From NCBI RefSeq assembly GCF_028994805.1, contig NZ_JAJQQP010000001.1, positions 248,001 through 312,000 on the forward strand: DNA of 64,000 bases, written 5' to 3'. Of this stretch, positions 1-6,611 are shown in pieces. A program made the translations under genes and the position numbers. The notes under the pieces were generated by a model, which was not told the DNA's origin, did not search any database, and saw only the letters and a program-made list of their open reading frames with translations. Within the stretch, counting starts at the first letter, position 1. Every line of letters begins with the position of its first letter. The stretch comes from Promicromonospora iranensis. GTDB lineage: Bacteria; Actinomycetota; Actinomycetes; Actinomycetales; Cellulomonadaceae.

Positions 1-225
1 GAACGGGTCGAGATTCTGCACGGCGTAGACCTGACCGCCGGGTGCCGGGTCGGCAGGGTCCTCCGCGAGGCGGAAGAGCGCGACCTGCACGTCACCGAAG
101 AGCGCCGCCGCGCCGCGCTCGGGGAACAGGTCCGTGAGCAGGCAGGCTCGCTCCCAGCGGGCCGCGGCGGCGGACACCAGGGTCGTCCCGGCCGCCTGTG
201 CTTCTGACACGTCGTCGGAGCTCAT
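1..225 (-). CDS. nirD: Nitrite reductase (NADH) small subunit NirD, partial
   Basis: The first 75 residues are visible; the C-terminal part lies beyond position 1. NirD is the Rieske-like small subunit that works with siroheme NirB to reduce nitrite to ammonium in the cytoplasm. The start ATG at 225 overlaps the nirB stop by four bases (ATGA), so the two are translationally coupled. The visible peptide has the short WERAC and GDVQVALFRL segments and ends in QVYAVQNLDPF, which matches the strand just before the usual Rieske-type loop. The call rests on this similarity and on the position straight after nirB; the ligand loop is outside the window. Confidence 0.85.
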   Translation of the reverse strand, partial: MSSDDVSEAQAAGTTLVSAAAARWERACLLTDLFPERGAAALFGDVQVALFRLAEDPADPAPGGQVYAVQNLDPF

Positions 226-2819
226 GCTCGGACCTCCAGCTTCGGGCCTGCGATGACGACGCCGGCCGCGCGCTCCTGCGCCGTGGCGGGACGGCGCTGG
301 CCGCGCTCCTCCACGTAGGCGAGGGACGGGTCGGCGTCCTTGGGGGCGTTGACGAACGACGAGAACCGGCGCAGCTTCTCCGGGTCCTCGAGCACTGCCT
401 TCCACTCGTCCTCGTAGTTCTCGACGTGGCGGGCCATGGCGGCGTCCAGGTCGGCACAGATGCCGAGCGAGTCCTCCATGATGACCTCGCGCACGCCTTC
501 CAGGCCGCCGTCGACCTCCTCGATCCACGGCGCGGTGCGCTGGAGGCGGTCGGCCGTGCGCACGTAGTACATGAGGAAGCGGTCGATGGTCCGCAGGAGC
601 TCCTCGGACGTCAGGTCCTCGGCGAGCAGCTTCGCGTGCCGCGGCGTCTGACCGCCGTTGCCGCCCACGTAGATGTTCCAGCCTTTGTCCGTGGCGATGA
701 CGCCCACGTCCTTGCCGCGCGCCTCGGCGCACTCGCGGGCGCAGCCGGAGACGCCCATCTTGAGCTTGTGCGGCGAGCGCAGGCCGCGGTAGCGCAGCTC
801 GAGCTCGACGGCCATGCCCACGGAGTCCTGCACGCCGTAGCGGCACCACGTGGACCCGACGCACGACTTCACCGTGCGCAGCGACTTGCCGTACGCGTGC
901 CCGGACTCGAAGCCGGCGTCGACCAGCCGCCGCCAGATGTCGGGCAGCTGCTCGACGCGCGCGCCGAACATGTCGATGCGCTGGCCGCCGGTGATCTTCG
1001 TGTACAGCCCGAAGTCCTTGGCGACCTGCCCGACGACGATCAGTCCCTCCGGCGTGACCTCACCGCCGGGCATCCGCGGCACCACCGAGTACGTGCCGTC
1101 CTTCTGCAGGTTGGCCAGCATGTGGTCGTTGGTGTCCTGCAGCGTGGACTGCTCGCCGGCCAGGATGTGGCCGTTGCCCAGCGACGCGAGGACCGAGGCG
1201 ACCACGGGCTTGCAGATGTCGCAGCCACGGCTGCCGGTCGAGGTCCCGAACCGCGACACGATGTCGCTGAACGAGTGCAGGTCGGCGACCCGGACGGCGT
1301 CGAACAGCTGGGCGCGGGACATGTCGAAGTGCTCGCACAGCGCGGTGCTGACCTCGATGCCGGCGCGCTCCAGCTCGGTGTCGACGAGCTTCTTCACCAG
1401 CGGCAGGCAGGCGCCGCAGGTGGTGCCGGCGCGGGTGCAGGCCTTCACCCCCGGGACGTCGGTGCACTGGTGCTCGGTGACCGCGCCGCGGATCGCGCCG
1501 GCGGAGACGTTGTTGCACGAGCAGACGTTGGCCTCGTCCGGCAGCTCCAGGTTCGGGGCGCCGCCACCGCCCTCGGGAAGAAGGAAGGCGCTCGGGTCGT
1601 CACCGGGCAGCTCGGCGCCGAGCATCGGGCGCAGGCTGGCGTACGGTCCGGCGTCGCCCACGAAGACCCCACCCAGGAGGGTGCGGGCGTCGTCGGACAG
1701 GACGAGCTTCTTGTAGACGCCGGCCACCGGGTCGGCCCAGACGACCTCGACGGCGTCCTCGGTGCGGGCGTGCGCGTCACCGAACGACGCGACGTCGACG
1801 CCCGAGAGCTTGAGCTTGGTGGCGGTGTCGGCACCGGGGAACTCCGCCAGGCCGCCGAGCAGCCGGTCCACGACCACCTCGGCCATGGTGTTGCCGGGTG
1901 CGACGAGGCCGATGCAGCGACCCTCGATGCAGGCCACCTCCCCGACCGCCCAGATGTGCGGGTCCTCGGTACGGCAGGACAGGTCGACGACGGCGCCGCC
2001 GCGCTCACCGACCGGCAGGCCGGCAGCGCGGGCGAGCTCGTCGCGGGGTCGCACGCCGGTGGCCACCACGACCACGTCGACGTCGAGCCGCCCGCCGTCG
2101 GCGAAGTCCAGCCGGCCGACGTGGCCGGTGCGGCGGTGCGGCTTCATCTGGCTGGTCGCGGTCTCGGCGCGGACGCCGATGCCCTTGCCGTTGATGAGGC
2201 GCTTGAGCGCCTGGCCACCGCCGAGGTCGACCTGCACGCCCATGAGGTGGGTACCGAACTCGATGACCGTGGCCTGGGCGTCCAGTGCGGTGAGCGCGCC
2301 CGCGGCCTCCAGGCCGAGCAGGCCGCCGCCGATCACGGCGCCGCGCACCGGCTTGCCCTCGGGGTAGCTCTTGCGCTTCTGCTCCACCCAGCCGCGCAGC
2401 GCGGCGACGTCGTCGATGGTGCGGTACACGAAGACGCCCGGCAGGTCGTTGCCCGGGATGGGCGGCATCGCGGCGCTGGAGCCGGTGGCGAGCACCAGCT
2501 CGTCGTAGGCGTGGACATGGCCCAGCCGGTCGGTGACCGTCCTGGCCTCGCGGTCGATCGACTCGATCTTCCGGTCGGTGTGCAGGGTGACGTACGGGTC
2601 GGCCCAGAGAGCGGGGTCACCCAGGGCGATGCCCTCGGGGCCGTCCTCGAACCAGCGGGTCAGACCCACTCGGTCGTAGGGGGCGCGGGGCTCTTCCGCG
2701 AAGACGGTGACGTGGTAGCGACCGGCGTCGTCCCGGGCGCGCAGCGCCTCGACGAGCCGCTGCGCGACCATGCCACCGCCGATCACGACAACGTGCTGAG
2801 TATTGCCCGAGTTGACCAT
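222..2819 (-). CDS. nirB: Nitrite reductase (NADH) large subunit NirB
   Basis: Cytoplasmic assimilatory nitrite reductase: NADH electrons pass through FAD and Fe-S centres to siroheme and reduce nitrite to ammonium. The 865 residues match the usual length (about 850). In order: an FAD/NAD(P) pyridine-nucleotide reductase half opening with VVVIGGGMVAQRLVE and a second GGGLLGLEAAG dinucleotide fold; a BFD-like [2Fe-2S] domain near residues 430-472 with CSCN and CTRAGTTCGAC; a ferredoxin-like half-domain; and the siroheme/[4Fe-4S] motif with SCVGSTWC near 650 and CARECAEARG near 690. All cluster cysteines are present. It is followed by nirD with a 4-base overlap. Start ATG at 2819, where the conserved fold begins at once. 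Confidence 0.97.
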   Translation of the reverse strand: MVNSGNTQHVVVIGGGMVAQRLVEALRARDDAGRYHVTVFAEEPRAPYDRVGLTRWFEDGPEGIALGDPALWADPYVTLHTDRKIESIDREARTVTDRLGHVHAYDELVLATGSSAAMPPIPGNDLPGVFVYRTIDDVAALRGWVEQKRKSYPEGKPVRGAVIGGGLLGLEAAGALTALDAQATVIEFGTHLMGVQVDLGGGQALKRLINGKGIGVRAETATSQMKPHRRTGHVGRLDFADGGRLDVDVVVVATGVRPRDELARAAGLPVGERGGAVVDLSCRTEDPHIWAVGEVACIEGRCIGLVAPGNTMAEVVVDRLLGGLAEFPGADTATKLKLSGVDVASFGDAHARTEDAVEVVWADPVAGVYKKLVLSDDARTLLGGVFVGDAGPYASLRPMLGAELPGDDPSAFLLPEGGGGAPNLELPDEANVCSCNNVSAGAIRGAVTEHQCTDVPGVKACTRAGTTCGACLPLVKKLVDTELERAGIEVSTALCEHFDMSRAQLFDAVRVADLHSFSDIVSRFGTSTGSRGCDICKPVVASVLASLGNGHILAGEQSTLQDTNDHMLANLQKDGTYSVVPRMPGGEVTPEGLIVVGQVAKDFGLYTKITGGQRIDMFGARVEQLPDIWRRLVDAGFESGHAYGKSLRTVKSCVGSTWCRYGVQDSVGMAVELELRYRGLRSPHKLKMGVSGCARECAEARGKDVGVIATDKGWNIYVGGNGGQTPRHAKLLAEDLTSEELLRTIDRFLMYYVRTADRLQRTAPWIEEVDGGLEGVREVIMEDSLGICADLDAAMARHVENYEDEWKAVLEDPEKLRRFSSFVNAPKDADPSLAYVEERGQRRPATAQERAAGVVIAGPKLEVRA

Positions 2820-2923
2820 GTCTTGACCGTAGAGCGCTGGTTTTTCGCGCTGGTGCGTCGGTGGTTACCCGGGCCGAACATCTTCCTCACAGGGCCGGGA
2901 GGGGGCCGGTGAGCGGGACCGGG

Positions 2924-4129
2924 CTACGTGCGGATCAGGCTCTGCGCGAACTGGTCCAGCACTGCGAGGATCCCTGGATGCTGCCAGACCCGGTTGCGGC
3001 GCAGGCCGGTTCGCTCCTCCAACACCCCTGCGTCAGCCAGCTGGCCGAGCGCGTTCTGTGCGCTCTGCGCCCCCAGGCCGACCTGGGCGGACAGATAGCT
3101 CGCATTGAGCACCGGGTGGGAGAGCAGGTGTGGAAGCACCTTCCACGCCGATGCCTGAGGACGCAGGCCGGCCATACGGTCGCGAGACTGCTCGAGCTGT
3201 GCCGCGAGGTCGTCGATCAGTCGGGCCCCTGCGGACGCCGCGAACCGCGAAGCAGCAGAGAACTGCTCGACGATCGGCCGCGCATCCCCGTCACGGTAGG
3301 CCGTGAGCGCTTGGAAGTACCGATCGGTGTCCTTCAGCAGGCCCGCCGATACGGGCGCCGTCGTACTCGTCACCAGTCGCTTGGCACGGAGCATCGAGTG
3401 CACGAGCGCACGGCCTGTCCTGCCGTTGCCATCTGAGAAGGGGTGGATGTTCTCGAACTGGGCGTGCGCCACGGCAGCCTGAACGACGACGGGCAGATCG
3501 TCCCTGCGCACGAAGGCCATCAAGTCCTCCATCGCCTCCGGTACGAGCGCTGCCTGCGGCGCGACGTGGGACGCTCCGCGAGGGGTCACGGAACTCGTCC
3601 CGATCCACACCAGCTGATCGCGCCACTGGCCGGCGTGCTCCTCCCGACCTCGCTGGCCCGACAGCAGCGCTCGGTGCATCTCGAGCACGGCGGCCGTATC
3701 CAGGTTGTCCGCCAGGTCGAGCGCGGCCTCCATGGCACGCACGTTCGCGACCACGGTCCGCGCGTTGTCCGACGTCGACTGGTCGATCTCCGCGAGCGCG
3801 AGCTGTCGTGCACCAACTGTCAGGTCCTCGATCTGCGACGACGACGTGGACTCGGTCCGCAGCAGGATGGAGCTCATCGGCCCGAGCGACGGGCTCGACT
3901 CCCCGAGTACGGCGCGGGCGTAGTCGTCGAACCTGCTCAGGGCAGCGGCCGCCTCTTCCGTATCAGCGGCGAGGTCGGCTGCGACGTCCGGAGCCCACCC
4001 CACGATCTGCGGCGGAACCGTCGAGCGGTACGGTCCTGAGGCCGCGGCCATCCGTGCACGGCTGGTCATGCCGTCAGGCTCGGCCATCCAGTACTCGGCC
4101 TCGTGCCGGAACGCAGGAACTTGGAGCAT
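2924..4129 (-). CDS. Fic family protein (putative AMPylator with C-terminal winged helix)
   Basis: Fic proteins usually transfer AMP from ATP to a hydroxyl on a target protein. The 401-residue chain carries the core motif HPFSDGNGRTGR near residues 225-236, a full match to HPFx(D/E)GNGRxxR, so catalysis is expected. An N-terminal helical region holds SSQIEDLTVG, where class II Fic proteins often carry an inhibitory helix. The C-terminal 70 residues (SYLSAQVGLGAQSAQNAL then LADAGVLEE) look like a winged helix that could bind DNA. The start at 4129 is chosen because upstream codons run through a palindrome and the divergent gene; a longer reading frame to 4315 exists. No antitoxin gene is adjacent. 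The target is unknown. The gene splits the nitrate/nitrite genes and could be a later insertion. Confidence 0.88.
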   Translation of the reverse strand: MLQVPAFRHEAEYWMAEPDGMTSRARMAAASGPYRSTVPPQIVGWAPDVAADLAADTEEAAAALSRFDDYARAVLGESSPSLGPMSSILLRTESTSSSQIEDLTVGARQLALAEIDQSTSDNARTVVANVRAMEAALDLADNLDTAAVLEMHRALLSGQRGREEHAGQWRDQLVWIGTSSVTPRGASHVAPQAALVPEAMEDLMAFVRRDDLPVVVQAAVAHAQFENIHPFSDGNGRTGRALVHSMLRAKRLVTSTTAPVSAGLLKDTDRYFQALTAYRDGDARPIVEQFSAASRFAASAGARLIDDLAAQLEQSRDRMAGLRPQASAWKVLPHLLSHPVLNASYLSAQVGLGAQSAQNALGQLADAGVLEERTGLRRNRVWQHPGILAVLDQFAQSLIRT

Positions 4130-4140
4130 GAGTCCCACGC

Positions 4141-4169
4141 TAATCCAAGTTTCGGCGAAACTTGGATTA
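4141..4169. promoter_or_regulatory. 29-bp palindrome at the fic start (candidate operator)
   Basis: Two perfect 13-bp arms, TAATCCAAGTTTC and its complement, flank a 3-base GGC centre. A third half-copy, TTCCAAGTTTCG, lies at about 4183-4194 in the direct orientation. The site is 11 bases upstream of the fic ATG and 45 bases upstream of the divergent methyltransferase, so a protein bound here could control both. The likeliest binder is the Fic protein itself through its C-terminal winged helix; that is inference. It is not a terminator, as it lies at two gene starts. Confidence 0.7.
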
Positions 4170-4213
4170 ACGGGCATTGTCTGTTCCAAGTTTCGCGCCG
4201 CTACGGTGACCAC

Positions 4214-4891
4214 ATGGACATCCGGACCGTGCCCAACCCGCTGGTCCGCGCGGGCGGCCGCTGGCTGCACCGGGTCAACCAGCGGCACCCGTGGAGCCAC
4301 AACGACCACTTCCACGGCTGGATCCTGCGGCGGCTCCCGGCCCGACGACGACGGGCGCTCGACGTCGGCTGCGGCGCCGGCCTCCTGCTGAGTCGCCTAC
4401 GAAGCCGCTTCGACGACGTGTTGGGCGTGGACGCCGATGCCACCATGGCCGCCGTCTCGACCGAGCGGTTCGCCGGTGACCCGCGCGTCAGCGTGCGCCA
4501 TGCCCGGTTCGAGGAGGTCGACGGCACGTTCGACACGATCACCCTGGTCGCGGTGCTGCATCACCTGCCGCTGGAGACCGCCCTGCGGCACGCCGCCGAG
4601 CTGCTCGAGCCGGGCGGTCGGCTGCTCGTCGTCGGCCTGGCGCGGGCCGAGAGCCTGACCGACCTGGCCTGGGACGTCCCGTCGTCGCTGCTCAACCCGC
4701 TGGTCGGGATGACCAGGCATCCACAGCCGGTCACGGAGCCTGTGGACGACGGCGGACCCGGGATGCCGATGCGTGACGCCGCCGAGACGTTCGCCGAGAT
4801 CTCCGGTGTGGCACGCCGGGTGCTGCCGGGCGCGCGCCTCCGCCGTCGGCTGTTCTTCCGCTACACGCTGGAGTGGACCCGCCCGGCGTGA
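4214..4891 (+). CDS. Class I SAM-dependent methyltransferase
   Basis: A 225-residue soluble methyltransferase. Motif I is ALDVGCGAGLLL (near residue 48), followed by an acidic VDAD strand and the LVAVLHHLPL segment typical of small-molecule methyltransferases of the UbiE/Methyltransf_11 type. The substrate cannot be read from the sequence. The start ATG at 4214 is preferred over the in-frame ATG at 4103: a TACGGT box at 4202-4207 lies six bases upstream with no Shine-Dalgarno, the leaderless arrangement seen across this window, and the longer version would be translated across the fic palindrome. It is divergent from fic and convergent with the NirB-like gene. Confidence 0.85.
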   Translation: MDIRTVPNPLVRAGGRWLHRVNQRHPWSHNDHFHGWILRRLPARRRRALDVGCGAGLLLSRLRSRFDDVLGVDADATMAAVSTERFAGDPRVSVRHARFEEVDGTFDTITLVAVLHHLPLETALRHAAELLEPGGRLLVVGLARAESLTDLAWDVPSSLLNPLVGMTRHPQPVTEPVDDGGPGMPMRDAAETFAEISGVARRVLPGARLRRRLFFRYTLEWTRPA

Positions 4892-4916
4892 CCGGCCGGA
4901 AGTCTGCGGGTTCCCG

Positions 4917-6611
4917 TCAGGCCGGTTCCGGGACCGGCTTCTTCGTCTCCTTCAGCCAGTCGACCAGGCCGCACACCGCGTCCCTGCACGAGCCGCAGCC
5001 CGTCGTCGCCCGGGTGTCGCGCGCGACCTCCTCGACCGTGTGGGCGTCCGCCCCGCACGCCTGCGTGATGTCGCCCTTGGTCACGCCGTTGCACCGGCAC
5101 ACCACCGCGTCGTCCGGCATGTGCTCGGGGGAGGACGCCGGGGCCGCGGTCGGCATCACCGGCGTCAGCAGCAGGAACGCGGGATCCATCGGGACCGGCG
5201 TGCGACGTGTGTAGGCGGCGGTGAGGTCGGCGGCGACCCGCGGGTCGCCCACGCAGGTGGCGCCCACGAGGATGCCGTCGGACACCACCACCTCGACGTA
5301 CCGGCCGGCCGCCGGGTCGGCCAGGCGGACCGCGCGCTGCGTCGCACCGTTCGGGCGCGACGGCCCGCAGACACCCATGGTGGTAACGCTGAGCGGGCCA
5401 CCCTTGACCTTCACGACGTCGGTCCCCCGCGTGTCGATACCGCGGTCCGACTGCGCGCGCGTGGTCGCGCCGCCTGTGATCAGGGCACCCAGGCGGACGG
5501 CCATGCTGGGCTGCGCGGCGTCGTGCGGCAGGCGGAGGTGGGCGGTGGGCTCGGCGGGCTCGGTCCCGAGAGGGCCGGACGCGGCGAGCTCGACGAGCGG
5601 GGAGACCGGCTCGACCAGCGAGACCAGCTTCTCGGCCAGACGGCGCGCCTGGTCCCAGCCCTCGGCGACGAGCCCGCGCGAGCCCTCCGGCGTCTGCGCG
5701 CAGTCGCCGATCGCGTGCACACGCGGGTCGTCAGGGCTGGCGAGATCGTGGCCGACGACGATGCCGCGGTCGGTCGAGAGCCCCGCCGCCGCGGCGATCC
5801 CGGTCTCGGGGATGGTGCCGACGGAGAAGATGATGAGCCGGGCGGCGACCACCTCGTCGCGCTGTCCTGCGCTTCCCTCGCCGGCCGAGCCGGTCGAGGC
5901 TCGGTCCGCGTTGTCCTTGACCCGGACACCCACCGCGCGTCCACCCGCCACGAGCACCTCGCTGGACAGGCAGTTCGGGAGCACCGTGACGCCCTGCCCC
6001 TCCAGGCCCGACCGGACGACGTCCGCGGCCTCCGGGTCGAGCTGGCGCTCCATGAGGGACTGCACGTTGTGGATCAGGGTCACGCTGAGCCCTCGGCCCG
6101 CGAGGCCGACCGCGGCCTCCAGCCCCAGCACGCCACCGCCCACCACCACGGCGCGGGGCGCGTTCACGGTGGCGGCGACGATCTCGCGGGCGTCGTCGAG
6201 GGTGCGCAGCGCGTGCACGCCGGCGGGCAGGCCGCCGTCGGCCGTACGGAGGCCGGGGATCGGCGGGATGCGGGCCGCCGCGCCGGTCGCCAGCACCACG
6301 TGGTCGTAGGGGTGCGTCGTGCCGTCGTCGGCGGTCACCACGCGTGACTCCCGGTCGATGCCGGTCGCCGCGACGCCTCGGAGCACGCTGACCCGGGCGC
6401 CGTCGGGCAGGGGCATGGTGATGGCGGCGACGTCGGTGCGGCCGGCCACCACGTCGCTGAGCAGCACCCGGTTGTACGGCTCGTACGGCTCGGCACCGAG
6501 CACCGTGATGTCGAACGCCTCGGGCTCGCGGCGCAGCAGCTCGTCGACGAGCCGTGAGCCGACCATCCCGAAGCCGACCACGACCACCTTCACTGGGACA
6601 CGTAGGTTCAT
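4917..6611 (-). CDS. nasB: NirB-like FAD/NAD(P) oxidoreductase, probable electron-transfer subunit of assimilatory nitrate reductase
   Basis: A 564-residue flavoprotein resembling the N-terminal half of NirB without the siroheme domain. It has a first dinucleotide fold (VVVVGFGMVGSRLVDELL), a second (VVVGGGVLGLEAAVGL), and a C-terminal BFD-like [2Fe-2S] domain with CRCNGVT and CGSCRDAVCG. In Bacillus and actinobacterial relatives such proteins pass NAD(P)H electrons to the molybdenum nitrate reductase. The start ATG overlaps the nasA stop by four bases, so the two are coupled. A non-conserved stretch RASTGSAGEGSAGQRDE sits in the middle of the chain over a TCGA-type palindrome and looks like an in-frame repeat insertion. 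The symbol is by analogy to Bacillus NasB. Confidence 0.82.
   Translation of the reverse strand: MNLRVPVKVVVVGFGMVGSRLVDELLRREPEAFDITVLGAEPYEPYNRVLLSDVVAGRTDVAAITMPLPDGARVSVLRGVAATGIDRESRVVTADDGTTHPYDHVVLATGAAARIPPIPGLRTADGGLPAGVHALRTLDDAREIVAATVNAPRAVVVGGGVLGLEAAVGLAGRGLSVTLIHNVQSLMERQLDPEAADVVRSGLEGQGVTVLPNCLSSEVLVAGGRAVGVRVKDNADRASTGSAGEGSAGQRDEVVAARLIIFSVGTIPETGIAAAAGLSTDRGIVVGHDLASPDDPRVHAIGDCAQTPEGSRGLVAEGWDQARRLAEKLVSLVEPVSPLVELAASGPLGTEPAEPTAHLRLPHDAAQPSMAVRLGALITGGATTRAQSDRGIDTRGTDVVKVKGGPLSVTTMGVCGPSRPNGATQRAVRLADPAAGRYVEVVVSDGILVGATCVGDPRVAADLTAAYTRRTPVPMDPAFLLLTPVMPTAAPASSPEHMPDDAVVCRCNGVTKGDITQACGADAHTVEEVARDTRATTGCGSCRDAVCGLVDWLKETKKPVPEPA
5886..5904. repeat. TCGA-type palindromic repeat inside the NirB-like gene
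   Basis: GAGCC-GGTCGA-GGCTC is an inverted repeat lying in a low-complexity insert of the flavoprotein. On the + strand it would read AEPVEA, a peptide commonly seen in translated Micrococcales intergenic palindromes (recalled, not searched). It keeps the frame open. Confidence 0.5.

Noticed and set aside
198-2912. A 904-codon open frame on the + strand over nirB
   Set aside because: Antisense shadow of a high-GC gene; the minus strand encodes a complete NirB with all cofactor motifs.
2820-2923. A GlnR box before nirB
   Set aside because: GTAAC is present, but the partner half-sites do not fit the 6-base spacing.
2924-4129. A fic toxin with a separate antitoxin gene
   Set aside because: No small antitoxin ORF is adjacent; the neighbour is a methyltransferase.
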